This document shows, in pieces, positions 1-8,771 of a DNA stretch of 64,000 nucleotides; position 1 is the first letter of the stretch, and each line of letters starts with the position of its first letter. The translations under genes and the position numbers were made by a program. The stretch spans positions 2,684,001 to 2,748,000 of the forward strand of contig NZ_CP040244.1 of NCBI RefSeq assembly GCF_005517195.1, written 5' to 3'. Origin of the DNA: Streptomyces vilmorinianum (GTDB lineage: Bacteria > Actinomycetota > Actinomycetes > Streptomycetales > Streptomycetaceae). The notes under the pieces are model-generated. The model did not search any database. It was given only the letters and a program-made list of their open reading frames with translations, and was not told the origin of the DNA.

Positions 1-1
1 C

Positions 2-454
2 GCGCGGATCGACGCGGCCCGCGCCGCCCTCGACGCCCAGTTGCTGCGCCGGGCCTCGGTCGCCCAGGAGCTGGCCACCTCAGGAATCCTCGACCCGGCC
101 GCCTCGATCGTGCTCTACGAGGCCGCGCACGCGGCCCGGCAGGCCGAGGAGGACCACCGCGAGGTCGCCGAGAGCGAGCTGAGCCAGGCGCTGCGCGCGG
201 TGTTCGGCGAGCCCGAGCAGGTCGAGGCGGTACGGGAGGCCCCCGGCGGCGAGGAGGCCGCGGGAGAGCTCGCGGCGGCCGTACGCAGGGTGCCGATGGC
301 CCGCAGGTTCCACAACGACGCCGTGCGCGCCGCACGCGCCCTGCGTCGCCACCGCACGGTGCGCTGGTTCCGGCTCGCCGGTCACGCCCCGTTCCCGCTG
401 GCCTTCGAAATGGACGACGAGCCGCCCGTGGCCCTTGCCGATCGCCCGGCCTGA
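2..454 (+). CDS. LemA-like hypothetical protein, C-terminal part (5' end outside window)
   Basis: The frame is open from the first bases, so the gene is cut by the window edge; the TTG at 41 is probably internal. The visible 150 residues are helical, rich in Ala, Arg and Glu. The stretch [17 protein letters not shown] near the end resembles the last helix of LemA-family proteins, which carry ARRFYNxAVRxYN there. It ends in an acidic EMDDEPP tail. No catalytic motif or membrane segment is visible in this part. From memory, a conserved hypothetical gene sits directly upstream of pdxS in other Streptomyces. The LemA-like assignment is inference and the function is unknown. Confidence 0.7.
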   Translation, partial: ARIDAARAALDAQLLRRASVAQELATSGILDPAASIVLYEAAHAARQAEEDHREVAESELSQALRAVFGEPEQVEAVREAPGGEEAAGELAAAVRRVPMARRFHNDAVRAARALRRHRTVRWFRLAGHAPFPLAFEMDDEPPVALADRPA

Positions 455-567
455 GCCCCGTAGCCTGCGAAAACGATCCACCGGCTCCCTATTGGCCCTT
501 GATGTGGACTGGTGGTGGCCTGTTTCCTCACTGTTGTCTCAACACCGCTTTCACGAGTGAGGTCCCT

Positions 568-1482
568 GTGTCCACCACGCTTCCCAACAGCAACCAGTCC
601 CCCGAGACCGGCACCGCGCGCGTCAAGCGCGGCATGGCCGAGCAGCTCAAGGGTGGCGTGATCATGGACGTGGTCAACGCCGAGCAGGCGAAGATCGCCG
701 AGGACGCCGGCGCCGTGGCCGTCATGGCCCTGGAGCGGGTCCCCGCCGACATCCGCAAGGACGGCGGCGTGGCCCGTATGTCCGACCCGAACATGATCGA
801 GGAGATCATCGGCGCGGTCTCCATCCCGGTCATGGCCAAGTCCCGCATCGGCCACTTCGTCGAGGCCCAGGTCCTGCAGTCCCTCGGTGTCGACTACATC
901 GACGAGTCCGAGGTCCTCACCCCGGCCGACGAGGTCAACCACTCCGACAAGTGGGCCTTCACCACCCCCTTCGTCTGTGGCGCCACCAACCTGGGCGAGG
1001 CCCTGCGCCGCATCGCCGAGGGCGCGGCCATGATCCGCTCCAAGGGCGAGGCCGGCACCGGCAACGTCGTCGAGGCCGTCCGCCACCTGCGCCAGATCAA
1101 GAACGAGATCGCCAAGCTGCGCGGCTTCGACAACAACGAGCTGTTCGCCGCCGCCAAGGAGCTCCGCGCCCCGTACGAGCTCGTCAAGGAGGTCGCCGAG
1201 CTCGGCAAGCTGCCGGTCGTGCTGTTCTCCGCCGGTGGTGTCGCCACCCCGGCCGACGCCGCGCTGATGCGCCAGCTCGGTGCCGAGGGCGTCTTCGTCG
1301 GCTCCGGCATCTTCAAGTCGGGCGACCCGGCCAAGCGTGCCGCCGCCATCGTGAAGGCCACCACCTTCTACGACGACCCGAAGATCATCGCGGACGCCTC
1401 CCGCAACCTGGGCGAGGCCATGGTCGGCATCAACTGCGACACCCTCCCCGAGTCCGAGCGCTACGCCAACCGCGGCTGGTAA
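568..1482 (+). CDS. pdxS: Pyridoxal 5'-phosphate synthase, synthase subunit PdxS
   Basis: PdxS condenses ribose 5-phosphate, glyceraldehyde 3-phosphate and ammonia into pyridoxal 5'-phosphate, taking ammonia from PdxT. About 304 residues form a TIM barrel. Family motifs are visible: [15 protein letters not shown], the catalytic-lysine segment [13 protein letters not shown] and the phosphate-binding [11 protein letters not shown] near the C terminus. I chose GTG 568 because it follows a purine-rich site (about 555-561) and gives the usual N terminus; the frame stays open up to 499, but those extra residues do not look like PdxS. pdxT starts six bases after the stop, so the two subunits are co-transcribed. 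Confidence 0.97.
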   Translation: MSTTLPNSNQSPETGTARVKRGMAEQLKGGVIMDVVNAEQAKIAEDAGAVAVMALERVPADIRKDGGVARMSDPNMIEEIIGAVSIPVMAKSRIGHFVEAQVLQSLGVDYIDESEVLTPADEVNHSDKWAFTTPFVCGATNLGEALRRIAEGAAMIRSKGEAGTGNVVEAVRHLRQIKNEIAKLRGFDNNELFAAAKELRAPYELVKEVAELGKLPVVLFSAGGVATPADAALMRQLGAEGVFVGSGIFKSGDPAKRAAAIVKATTFYDDPKIIADASRNLGEAMVGINCDTLPESERYANRGW

Positions 1483-1488
1483 TCACTC

Positions 1489-2079
1489 ATGAGCACACCC
1501 GTCATCGGTGTCCTGGCACTCCAGGGCGACGTACGGGAGCACCTGATCGCCCTGGCCGCGGCTGACGCCGTGGCCAGGCCGGTCCGGCGCCCCGAGGAAC
1601 TCGCCGAGGTCGACGGCCTCGTCATACCCGGCGGCGAGTCCACCACCATCTCCAAGCTGGCCGAGCTCTTCGGTCTGATGGAGCCGCTGCGCGAGCGCAT
1701 CGCCGCCGGGATGCCGGTGTACGGCACCTGCGCCGGCCTGATCATGCTCGCCGACAAGATCCTCGACCCGCGCTCGGGCCAGGAGACCTTCGGCGGCATC
1801 GACATGATCGTCCGCCGCAACGCGTTCGGGCGGCAGAACGAGTCCTTCGAGGCCGGTGTCGCCGTCAGCGGCATCGAGGACGGCCCCGTCGAGGGCGTCT
1901 TCATCCGCGCCCCGTGGGTCGAGTCCGTCGGCGCGGAGGTGGAGATCCTCGCCGAGCACGAGGGCCACATCGTCGCCGTACGGCAGGGCCGGGCGCTCGC
2001 GACCTCGTTCCACCCCGAGCTCACCGGCGACCACCGCCTGCACGGCCTGTTCGTCGACATGGTGCGCGACGCGCGGTGA
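1489..2079 (+). CDS. pdxT: Pyridoxal 5'-phosphate synthase, glutaminase subunit PdxT
   Basis: PdxT is a class I glutamine amidotransferase that hydrolyses glutamine and channels ammonia to PdxS. The 196-residue length is normal for the family. Cys81 in GTCAG is the nucleophile; the catalytic His-Glu pair lies in SFHPEL near the C terminus. The N terminus IGVLALQGD and the PGGEST oxyanion-strand motif are typical. The gene follows pdxS by six bases, with no strong ribosome-binding site of its own, which suggests translational coupling. Confidence 0.97.
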   Translation: MSTPVIGVLALQGDVREHLIALAAADAVARPVRRPEELAEVDGLVIPGGESTTISKLAELFGLMEPLRERIAAGMPVYGTCAGLIMLADKILDPRSGQETFGGIDMIVRRNAFGRQNESFEAGVAVSGIEDGPVEGVFIRAPWVESVGAEVEILAEHEGHIVAVRQGRALATSFHPELTGDHRLHGLFVDMVRDAR

Positions 2080-2141
2080 CGAGGTCCCGGTAAGATCTCT
2101 CGGGTTCGTTCAGAAATGGGTTACGCGAAGGAGACAGGCAG

Positions 2142-2894
2142 ATGTCCGGCCACTCTAAATGGGCTACGACGAAGCACAAGAAGGCCGTGATCGACGCCAA
2201 GCGCGGCAAGCTCTTCGCGAAGCTGATCAAGAACATCGAGGTCGCCGCCCGCACCGGCGGTGCCGACCCCGAGGGCAACCCGACCCTCTTCGACGCCATC
2301 CAGAAGGCGAAGAAGAGCTCCGTCCCGAACAAGAACATCGACTCCGCGGTCAAGCGCGGCGGCGGCCTCGAGGCCGGCGGCGTCGACTACGAGACGATCA
2401 TGTACGAGGGCTACGGCCCCAACGGTGTCGCGGTGCTCATCGAGTGCCTCACCGACAACCGCAACCGTGCCGCCTCCGACGTCCGCGTCGCCATGACCCG
2501 CAACGGCGGCTCCATGGCCGACCCGGGCTCGGTCTCGTACCTGTTCAACCGCAAGGGCGTCATCGTGCTGCCCAAGGGTGAGCTGACCGAGGACGACGTC
2601 CTCGGCGCCGTCCTCGACGCGGGCGCCGAAGAGGTCAACGACCTCGGCGAGAGCTTCGAGGTCATCAGCGAGGCCACCGACATGGTCGCCGTCCGTACCG
2701 CCCTCCAGGAGGCCGGTATCGACTACGACTCCGCCGACTCCAGCTTCGTCCCGACCATGCAGGTCGAGCTGGACGAGGAGGGCGCGCGCAAGATCTTCAA
2801 GCTGATCGACGCGCTGGAGGACAGCGACGACGTGCAGAACGTCTTCGCCAACTTCGACGTCAGCGACGAGGTCATGGAGAAGGTCGACGCCTGA
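2142..2894 (+). CDS. YebC/TACO1-family protein
   Basis: The 250-residue product matches the YebC/TACO1 family throughout: N-terminal [20 protein letters not shown], then [16 protein letters not shown] and the central EGYGPNGVA. Family members have been described as DNA-binding regulators, and more recently as ribosome-associated factors that help translation of proline-rich stretches, so the exact role here is open. It lies 62 bases after pdxT, with the purine-rich GGAGACAGGCAG before its ATG. In many bacteria yebC precedes ruvC, as here. A 16-bp hairpin follows directly, so it probably ends the pdx transcript. Confidence 0.93.
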   Translation: MSGHSKWATTKHKKAVIDAKRGKLFAKLIKNIEVAARTGGADPEGNPTLFDAIQKAKKSSVPNKNIDSAVKRGGGLEAGGVDYETIMYEGYGPNGVAVLIECLTDNRNRAASDVRVAMTRNGGSMADPGSVSYLFNRKGVIVLPKGELTEDDVLGAVLDAGAEEVNDLGESFEVISEATDMVAVRTALQEAGIDYDSADSSFVPTMQVELDEEGARKIFKLIDALEDSDDVQNVFANFDVSDEVMEKVDA

Positions 2895-2914
2895 TCACGG
2901 ACCTGACGAGCGTA

Positions 2915-2955
2915 CGACCGGCCCGACGGAGCTTTCCGTCGGGCCGGTCGGTTTC
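2915..2955 (+). terminator. Terminator after the YebC gene
   Basis: A perfect 16-bp stem (2915-2930 with 2935-2950) with loop GCTT is followed by GTTTC. It starts 21 bases after the stop codon. Confidence 0.8.
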
Positions 2956-3025
2956 TCAGGCCTGGGCCCGCCCGGGCCCAGGCCCAGGCGCAGGCCAGGG
3001 CCCCTTCCCGTTCCCGCGGCACATG

Positions 3026-3063
3026 GAAGAGCGGCCCGCCGGAATACCGGCGGGCCGCTCTTC
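3026..3063. terminator. Terminator-like hairpin between convergent genes
   Basis: A perfect 17-bp stem (3026-3042 with 3047-3063) with loop AATA. It lies 45 bases past the end of the minus-strand secreted protein and is its likely terminator, and may also back up the hairpin at 2915. Between the two, 2960-2985 is a GC palindrome built on GGGCCC. Nothing else is seen in 2895-3107. Confidence 0.65.
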
Positions 3064-3107
3064 GGAATCCCGGCTGCGTCAGAGATCAGCGGGATGCGGG
3101 CTCACGG

Positions 3108-3410
3108 TCAGTCGATCCGCTTGAAGTCGCCCGAGTTCTTGACGCTGCCCGATGCGCCGCCCTTGGCGGTGACCTTCTTCATCCTGCTGGTGTTGCCGTC
3201 CTGCCACCAGATGTTGATCGAGGCCTCGTAGGAGCAGGTGTTGCGGTAGTAGACCGTGGTGGTGGTCCAGCCCTCGGACCAGGACCAGCTGAAGCAGCCG
3301 GTCTTTCCGCGGTGGATCTCCGAGGTCGCCGCCTGGGCGGGCGAGCTGAGGCCGACCGTGGCGAGAGCGAGCGCGGCGCCCGTGACGCCGATCTTGGACA
3401 TGCGACGCAT
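3108..3410 (-). CDS. Small secreted protein, no family recognised
   Basis: I do not recognise a family. The product is 100 residues. It starts MRRMSKIGVTGAALALA, a typical Sec signal peptide, with likely cleavage after SPAQA near residue 28. The mature part of about 70 residues has exactly two cysteines, one in TGCFSW and one in RNTCSY, plausibly one disulfide. It alternates short Thr, Tyr and Trp-rich segments (WSEGWTTTTVYY, SINIWWQDG), suggesting a small beta-sandwich. ATG 3410 is preferred over the upstream ATG at 3464 because a good site, AGGGGGAAAC, precedes it. Its upstream region (3432-3485) contains repeats that could be an operator. Confidence 0.75.
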   Translation of the reverse strand: MRRMSKIGVTGAALALATVGLSSPAQAATSEIHRGKTGCFSWSWSEGWTTTTVYYRNTCSYEASINIWWQDGNTSRMKKVTAKGGASGSVKNSGDFKRID

Positions 3411-3431
3411 GTTTCCCCCTGCTGAGTTGTG

Positions 3432-3485
3432 TGGTCGAAATGGTCGAACTAATCGAACGTTCACACGTCGGTCAAACGTGCGAAC
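3432..3485 (-). promoter_or_regulatory. Operator-like array: three 9-bp repeats plus an inverted repeat
   Basis: Three consecutive 9-bp units, TGGTCGAAA, TGGTCGAAC and TAATCGAAC, occupy 3432-3458. They are followed by the inverted repeat GTTCACACGT (3459-3468) and ACGTGCGAAC (3476-3485), nine of ten positions paired, 7-base spacer. The array begins 22 bases upstream of the secreted-protein start and is also divergent from ruvC. The binding protein is unknown; a regulatory role is inferred. Confidence 0.4.
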
Positions 3486-3644
3486 TTCGGGTGATCATAG
3501 TGACTGTCGATCATGGAGGCAAAGCAGAAACGCCGCCCTCGGTTGCTGCCCCGTCGGGTCGCCAGGCCCGCCGGCCGGCGTCGTCGGCCGTGGTGTCAGT
3601 GGCAGCCGGTAGCCTTCAGGCGGTTGCCGAAGGATGGAGGAGCT

Positions 3645-4226
3645 GTGCGTGTCTTGGGTGTTGACCCCGGACTGACGCGGTGCGGCGTGGGAGTCGTCGA
3701 CGGCGTGGCCGGGCGGTCTTTGACCATGCTCGGCGTCGGAGTCGTACGCACCGCCGCGGACGAGGAGATCGGCGCGCGGCTCGTCCTCATCGAACAGGGC
3801 ATCGAGGCCTGGATCGACGAGTACCAACCCGAACTGGTCGCGGTGGAGCGGGTCTTCAGCCAGCACAACGTGCGTACGGTGATGGGCACCGCCCAGGCCA
3901 GCGCCGTCGCCATGCTCTGCGCGTCCCGGCGCGGCATCCCCGTCGCCCTGCACACCCCCAGCGAGGTCAAGGCCGCCGTCACCGGCAGCGGCCGCGCCGA
4001 CAAGGCCCAGGTCGGCGCGATGGTCACGCGGCTTCTGCGGCTCTCCGCCCCGCCGAAGCCGGCCGACGCGGCGGACGCGCTCGCCCTCGCCATCTGTCAC
4101 ATCTGGCGGGCGCCCGCACAGAACCGTCTCCAGCAGGCCGCCGCCGCCCACCGCGCGGCCGCGCATGCGTCACGCCTACCGCATGCATCACCCGCACCGC
4201 GCACACCGAAAGGCCGTACCGCATGA
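3645..4226 (+). CDS. ruvC: Crossover junction endodeoxyribonuclease RuvC
   Basis: RuvC cuts Holliday junctions symmetrically in the RuvABC resolvasome. The 193-residue protein begins [14 protein letters not shown], whose Asp is the first catalytic carboxylate; AVERVF carries the second (Glu), and the DAADALALA segment near the C terminus carries the last acidic residues. GTG 3645 is preceded by GGAGGAGCT, a very strong ribosome-binding site; an in-frame upstream ATG at 3513 would add an unrelated arginine-rich tail. The C-terminal 35 residues are a variable Ala/His/Pro-rich tail. The stop overlaps the ruvA start (ATGA). Confidence 0.95.
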   Translation: MRVLGVDPGLTRCGVGVVDGVAGRSLTMLGVGVVRTAADEEIGARLVLIEQGIEAWIDEYQPELVAVERVFSQHNVRTVMGTAQASAVAMLCASRRGIPVALHTPSEVKAAVTGSGRADKAQVGAMVTRLLRLSAPPKPADAADALALAICHIWRAPAQNRLQQAAAAHRAAAHASRLPHASPAPRTPKGRTA

Positions 4227-4855
4227 TCGCCTTCGTGAGCGGCCCCGTCGCCGCCCTCGCCCCGACCACGGCCGTGATCGAAGTCGGCGGCATCGGCATG
4301 GCCGTCCAGTGCACCCCGGACACCCTCTCCCACCTGAGGATCGGTCAGGAAGCGCGGCTCGCCACGTCGTTGGTGGTACGGGAGGACTCGCTGACCCTGT
4401 ACGGATTCGCGGACGACGACGAGCGGCAGGTCTTCGAGCTGCTCCAGACCGCGAGCGGCGTCGGACCGAGGCTGGCCCAGGCGATGCTCGGCGTGCACTC
4501 CCCGGACGCGCTGCGCCTCGCCGTCTCCACCGGTGACGAGAAGGCGCTGACCGCCGTCCCGGGCATCGGCAAGAAGGGCGCGCAGAAGCTGCTCCTCGAG
4601 CTGAAGGACAAGCTCGGCGCCCCGCTGGGCAGCAGCGGCCTGGTCGGTGCGCAGCGTGCCGCGGCCGCGGGACCCGCCCCCTGGACCGAGCAGCTGTTCG
4701 CCGCCTTGACGGGCCTCGGCTACGCGAGCCGCGAGGCGGAGGAGGCGCTTTCCGCCGTGACCCCGCAGGCCGAGGCGGCGATCGCCGCCGGCGGCTCGGC
4801 CCCGGTCCCGCAGCTCCTCCGCGCCGCGCTGCAGACCTTGAACCGCGCCAGATAG
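4223..4855 (+). CDS. ruvA: Holliday junction branch migration protein RuvA
   Basis: RuvA binds four-way junctions and loads the RuvB motor. The 210 residues show the usual order: an N-terminal OB fold from [10 protein letters not shown], two helix-hairpin-helix motifs ([10 protein letters not shown] and [10 protein letters not shown] at about residues 75-120), an Ala/Gly/Pro linker and a C-terminal RuvB-contacting domain ([15 protein letters not shown]). The ATG overlaps the ruvC stop by four bases, so translation is coupled. The gap to ruvB is filled by a long inverted repeat. Confidence 0.96.
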   Translation: MIAFVSGPVAALAPTTAVIEVGGIGMAVQCTPDTLSHLRIGQEARLATSLVVREDSLTLYGFADDDERQVFELLQTASGVGPRLAQAMLGVHSPDALRLAVSTGDEKALTAVPGIGKKGAQKLLLELKDKLGAPLGSSGLVGAQRAAAAGPAPWTEQLFAALTGLGYASREAEEALSAVTPQAEAAIAAGGSAPVPQLLRAALQTLNRAR

Positions 4856-5048
4856 CCCTGCGGGGCTCGCCCCCCACCCCGCCCCTTGCTGAAACCCGGG
4901 GCAAGCCCCCGGACCCCCGTACGGCCTGTGGCCGTGTCCTCAAGCGCCGGACGGGCCGAAATTTCAGCCCCGCCGGCGCTTGAGGCGCGGGGTCTGGGGC
5001 GGAGCCCCAGTTCGGGAAGGGGGCGGGGTGGGGAAAGGCCCCGCAGGG
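4856..5048. repeat. Long imperfect inverted repeat between ruvA and ruvB
   Basis: The arms run from CCCTGCGGGGC (starting at 4856, right after the ruvA stop) to GGCCCCGCAGGG (ending 5048). Inner matches are CCCCACCCCGCCCC against GGGGCGGGGTGGGG, and the core CTCAAGCGCCGG (4939-4950) against CCGGCGCTTGAG (4973-4984). The whole 193 bp can fold into one long hairpin. From memory, the CTCAAGCGCCGG core recurs between genes in many Streptomyces genomes. It could act as terminator, mRNA-stability element or repetitive palindrome; which is unknown. Confidence 0.85.
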
Positions 5049-5100
5049 CCCGCGACCGACCGCCGACAGACCACCGCACCACACCACGAAGGCAGACACC

Positions 5101-6180
5101 GTGAACTGGGACGACGAGACCACCGGGGACGACGAGGAGCGCATCGTCGGTGCCGCCGCCGAGGGCGACGACCAGGCCGTCGAGGCGGCCCTGCGGCCCA
5201 AGGACCTCAGCGAGTTCGTCGGGCAGGAGAAGGTGCGCCAGCAGCTCGACCTGGTCCTCAAGGCCGCCCGCCAGCGCGGCGCCACCGCCGATCACGTCCT
5301 GCTCTCCGGCGCCCCCGGCCTCGGCAAGACCACCCTGTCGATGATCATCGCGGCGGAGATGAACGCCCCGATCCGGATCACCTCCGGCCCCGCCATCCAG
5401 CACGCCGGCGACCTGGCCGCGATCCTCTCCTCCCTCCAGGAGGGGGAGATCCTCTTCCTCGACGAGATCCACCGCATGTCCCGCCCCGCCGAGGAGATGC
5501 TCTACATGGCGATGGAGGACTTCCGCGTCGACGTCATCGTCGGCAAGGGCCCCGGCGCCACCGCCATCCCGCTGGAGCTGCCGCCCTTCACCCTCGTCGG
5601 CGCCACCACCCGGGCCGGACTCCTGCCGCCCCCGCTCCGCGACCGCTTCGGCTTCACCGGCCACATGGAGTTCTACGACCCCGCCGAACTCGAGCGCGTC
5701 ATCCACCGCTCCGCCGGACTCCTCGACGTCGAGATCGACACCGCCGGAGCCGCCGAGATCGCCGGCCGCTCCCGCGGCACCCCCCGCATCGCCAACCGCC
5801 TCCTGCGCCGCGTCCGCGACTACGCCCAGGTCAGGGCCGACGGCGTGATCACCCGCGAGATCTCCGCTGCCGCGCTCGGCGTCTACGAGGTGGACAGCCG
5901 CGGCCTCGACCGGCTCGACCGGGCCGTCCTGGAGGCCCTGCTCAAGCTCTTCGGCGGCGGCCCGGTCGGTCTGTCGACCCTCGCGGTGGCGGTGGGGGAG
6001 GAGCGGGAGACCGTCGAGGAGGTCGCCGAACCCTTCCTCGTACGAGAAGGACTCCTGGCGCGCACACCCCGTGGTCGGGTCGCCACTCCGGCGGCATGGA
6101 CACACCTCGGACTCGTTCCGCCGCAGGCAGCGGCCCCGGGCGCGCCAGGAAGCGGACAACAGGGGCTCTTCAGGGCGTGA
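5101..6180 (+). CDS. ruvB: Holliday junction branch migration ATPase RuvB
   Basis: RuvB is the hexameric AAA+ motor driving branch migration on RuvA-bound junctions. The 359 residues include Walker [10 protein letters not shown] at about 76-84, Walker B LFLDEIHR at about 118-125, sensor [10 protein letters not shown] and an arginine-finger region RDRFG, followed by a C-terminal winged helix ending in an Ala/Gly-rich tail (GQQGLFRA). The start is GTG 5101 after GAAGGCAG. The acidic N-terminal extension ([10 protein letters not shown]) is longer than in E. coli but, as I recall, usual in actinobacteria. Confidence 0.97.
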   Translation: MNWDDETTGDDEERIVGAAAEGDDQAVEAALRPKDLSEFVGQEKVRQQLDLVLKAARQRGATADHVLLSGAPGLGKTTLSMIIAAEMNAPIRITSGPAIQHAGDLAAILSSLQEGEILFLDEIHRMSRPAEEMLYMAMEDFRVDVIVGKGPGATAIPLELPPFTLVGATTRAGLLPPPLRDRFGFTGHMEFYDPAELERVIHRSAGLLDVEIDTAGAAEIAGRSRGTPRIANRLLRRVRDYAQVRADGVITREISAAALGVYEVDSRGLDRLDRAVLEALLKLFGGGPVGLSTLAVAVGEERETVEEVAEPFLVREGLLARTPRGRVATPAAWTHLGLVPPQAAAPGAPGSGQQGLFRA

Positions 6181-6227
6181 CGGCGCGGAGACTCGTCGGG
6201 GCAGGAACCAGGGTGCGATGCTGGACG

Positions 6228-6257
6228 TTGTTCCAACGATGCGGACTCGCCTAGACT
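6228..6257 (+). promoter_or_regulatory. Possible vegetative promoter for yajC-secD-secF
   Basis: TTGTTC (6228-6233), an 18-base spacer and TAGACT (6252-6257) fit a moderate sigma-HrdB promoter, 88 bases upstream of yajC. Sequence match only. Confidence 0.4.
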
Positions 6258-6345
6258 CCGCCGATGCCGACCTTTCTGGCCGGCACGCCCACCCCCGAAG
6301 ATCAGGCCGCGGGATCTCCGCGTCCGTGCGAAGGAAACCCGTCCC

Positions 6346-6804
6346 GTGAGTATCGTGACCCTCCTCCCCTTCATCGTCCTCATCGGGGCCATGTTCCTGA
6401 TGACCCGCTCTGCGAAGAAGAAGCAGCAGGCGGCCGCGCAGATGCGCGACGAGATGCAGCCCGGCACCGGCGTGCGCACGATCGGGGGGATGTACGCCAC
6501 CGTCAAGGAGATCGGCGACGAGACCGTCCTCCTCGAGGTCGCTCCCGGCGTGCACGCCGTCTACGCGAAGAACGCCATCGGCGCGGTCCTCGCGGACGAC
6601 GAGTACAACCGCATCGTCCACGGTGACGAGCCGGACACCGACACCGTCGTTCCGGACGACGCCTCCTCGCTGACCGAGTCGGACGAGGCCGCCGAGGTCT
6701 CCGAGGACGCCAAGCCGAACCTGACCAAGAAGGCCGAGGCCGCCGAGGCCGACGTCGAGGTCAAGAAGGACGACAAGGCCGACGGCGAGACCGAGGCCAA
6801 GTAG
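6346..6804 (+). CDS. yajC: Preprotein translocase accessory subunit YajC
   Basis: YajC is a small membrane protein associated with SecDF in protein export. The 152 residues comprise one N-terminal membrane segment (VTLLPFIVLIGAMFLMT, about 4-20), a basic stop-transfer AKKKQQ, and the conserved cytoplasmic region GTGVRTIGGMYATV. The last 50 residues are a very acidic, lysine-containing tail, longer than in E. coli YajC. Start GTG 6346 follows AAGGAAAC. secD lies 145 bases downstream, beyond a hairpin. Confidence 0.93.
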   Translation: MSIVTLLPFIVLIGAMFLMTRSAKKKQQAAAQMRDEMQPGTGVRTIGGMYATVKEIGDETVLLEVAPGVHAVYAKNAIGAVLADDEYNRIVHGDEPDTDTVVPDDASSLTESDEAAEVSEDAKPNLTKKAEAAEADVEVKKDDKADGETEAK

Positions 6805-6810
6805 TCGCCA

Positions 6811-6852
6811 CCGGGGACCGCGCGCACGCCCACCGGCGTCCGCGGTCCCCGG
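6811..6852 (+). terminator. Hairpin between yajC and secD
   Basis: CCGGGGACCGCG (6811-6822) pairs perfectly with CGCGGTCCCCGG (6841-6852) around an 18-base loop. There is no U-tract. It may reduce read-through from yajC or stabilise the upstream mRNA. Confidence 0.5.
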
Positions 6853-6949
6853 CACGGTTCCACGTCTGCGGGGGCGGGTCCCCACACATACTTCGTGGCC
6901 GTACCGCGCACACCCGGCGCGGGACGGTTGGACAGGGAGAAACGACAAG

Positions 6950-8770
6950 GTGGCAGCACCGAAGAAGGGCCGAAGGCCTGCGGGGGGCCAGAGCAGGCCG
7001 GGGCGTGCCCTGGCACTGATTCTGATCGCCATGGTCGCGCTCACGGGCGGAATGTTCTGGTCGGGGCACACCACTCCGCGCCTCGGCATCGACCTCGCTG
7101 GTGGTACGTCGATCACGCTCAAGGCGAAGGCCGAGCCGGGCAAGGAAGACGCCGTCAACGAGACCAACATGAACACCGCGGTCGGCATCATCGACCGCCG
7201 TGTCAACGGTCTCGGTGTCTCCGAGGCCGAGGTCCAGACGCAGGGCCGCGAGAACATCATCGTCAACATCCCCCGGGGCGTGGACGAGAAGCAGGCGCGT
7301 GAGCAGGTCGGTACGACCGCTCAGCTGCACTTCCGACCGGTACTGACCTGGGCTCCGAGCGGGCCGGTGACCCCGACGCCGTCCGGCAGCCCCACACCGT
7401 CCGGGTCCACGACGCCGTCCGCCGGCTCCTCCGCGAGCCCGTCGGCCACGTCCACGACGTCGGCCGGCCAGGGCGCGTCGGCCACTCCCTCCGCGGGTGC
7501 CACGCAGGGCCGCGCCGTCAGCGACGCCCTGAAGAAGGCGCCCAGCCCGGGCGCCACCGGCACCCCCGGCGCCACCACCTCGCCGGACGCCTCGAAGTCC
7601 CCGAACCCCACGGCGACGACCACGCCTCCGGCCGACGCGGCCAACGCGAAGCTGGAGCAGCAGTTCGCCGCGCTCGACTGCACTCCCAAGGCCGGGAAGG
7701 CCGGCGACAAGAAGGTCGTGCCCAACCCGGCACGCTCCGTTCCGCCGGAGCAGCCGACCGTCGCGTGCGGCCAGGAGGGTGACGCCAAGTACCTCCTCGG
7801 CCCGGCCGAGGTGGACGGCAAGGACGTCGACGACGCCCAGGGCGTCTTCGACCAGCAGCGCGGCATGTGGATCGTGAACATGGAGTTCACGAGCGAGGGC
7901 GCCAAGAAGTTCTCGAAGATCACCAGCAAGCTCTCGCAGCAGCAGGAGCCGCAGAACCAGTTCGCGATCGTGCTGGACGGCGAGGTCGTCTCGGCCCCGT
8001 CCGTGCGCACCACGCTGAGCGCCAACGCGGAGATCTCCGGCAGCTTCACCCAGCAGTCGGCCCAGGACCTCGGCAACATCCTGTCCTACGGAGCGCTGCC
8101 GCTCTCCTTCGACACCCAGAGCGTCGACACCGTCACCCCCGCCCTCGGCAGCGAGCAGCTCGAGGCGGGTCTGATCGCCGGTGCGATCGGTCTGGCCCTG
8201 GTCGTGATCTACCTCGTGGTCTACTACCGCGGCCTGTCGCTGATCGCCCTGCTCAGCCTCGCGGCCTCGGCGATCCTGACGTACACGATCATGTCCCTGC
8301 TCGGCCCGGCGATCGGCTTCGCGCTGAACCTGCCGGCCGTCTGTGGCGCCATCGTGGCCATCGGTATCACCGCGGACTCGTTCATCGTCTACTTCGAACG
8401 CATCCGCGACGAGATCCGCGAGGGCCGTACGCTCCGCCCGGCCGTCGAGCGTGCCTGGCCGCGGGCCCGGCGCACGATCCTGGTCTCCGACTTCGTGTCG
8501 TTCCTCGCCGCCGCGGTGCTCTTCGCCGTGACCGTCGGCAAGGTCCAGGGCTTCGCGTTCACGCTCGGCCTGACCACCCTGCTCGACGTGGTCGTGGTGT
8601 TCCTCTTCACCAAGCCGCTGATGACCATGCTCGCGCGCACCAAGTTCTTCGGCGAGGGCCACGCGTGGTCCGGTCTGGACCCGAAGCGGCTCGGCGCGAA
8701 GCCGCCGCTGCGTCGTTCCCGCCGTGTCTCCGCCCCTGCCGCTGGCTCCGTCGACCCGAAGGAGGCGTGA
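6950..8770 (+). CDS. secD: Protein translocase subunit SecD
   Basis: SecD works with SecF to complete protein export using the proton gradient. The 606-residue protein has an N-terminal membrane segment (ALALILIAMVALTGGMF, about 21-37), a large extracytoplasmic P1 domain and five C-terminal membrane segments from about residue 405. The conserved DLAGGTSITL and the DSFIVYFERIRDEIREG loop are present. P1 is interrupted at about 138-225 by a low-complexity Ser/Thr/Pro/Ala stretch with many TPSGS-type units, absent from E. coli SecD. Start GTG 6950 follows GGGAGAAACG. secF begins two bases after the stop. Confidence 0.96.
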   Translation: MAAPKKGRRPAGGQSRPGRALALILIAMVALTGGMFWSGHTTPRLGIDLAGGTSITLKAKAEPGKEDAVNETNMNTAVGIIDRRVNGLGVSEAEVQTQGRENIIVNIPRGVDEKQAREQVGTTAQLHFRPVLTWAPSGPVTPTPSGSPTPSGSTTPSAGSSASPSATSTTSAGQGASATPSAGATQGRAVSDALKKAPSPGATGTPGATTSPDASKSPNPTATTTPPADAANAKLEQQFAALDCTPKAGKAGDKKVVPNPARSVPPEQPTVACGQEGDAKYLLGPAEVDGKDVDDAQGVFDQQRGMWIVNMEFTSEGAKKFSKITSKLSQQQEPQNQFAIVLDGEVVSAPSVRTTLSANAEISGSFTQQSAQDLGNILSYGALPLSFDTQSVDTVTPALGSEQLEAGLIAGAIGLALVVIYLVVYYRGLSLIALLSLAASAILTYTIMSLLGPAIGFALNLPAVCGAIVAIGITADSFIVYFERIRDEIREGRTLRPAVERAWPRARRTILVSDFVSFLAAAVLFAVTVGKVQGFAFTLGLTTLLDVVVVFLFTKPLMTMLARTKFFGEGHAWSGLDPKRLGAKPPLRRSRRVSAPAAGSVDPKEA

Positions 8771-8771
8771 G

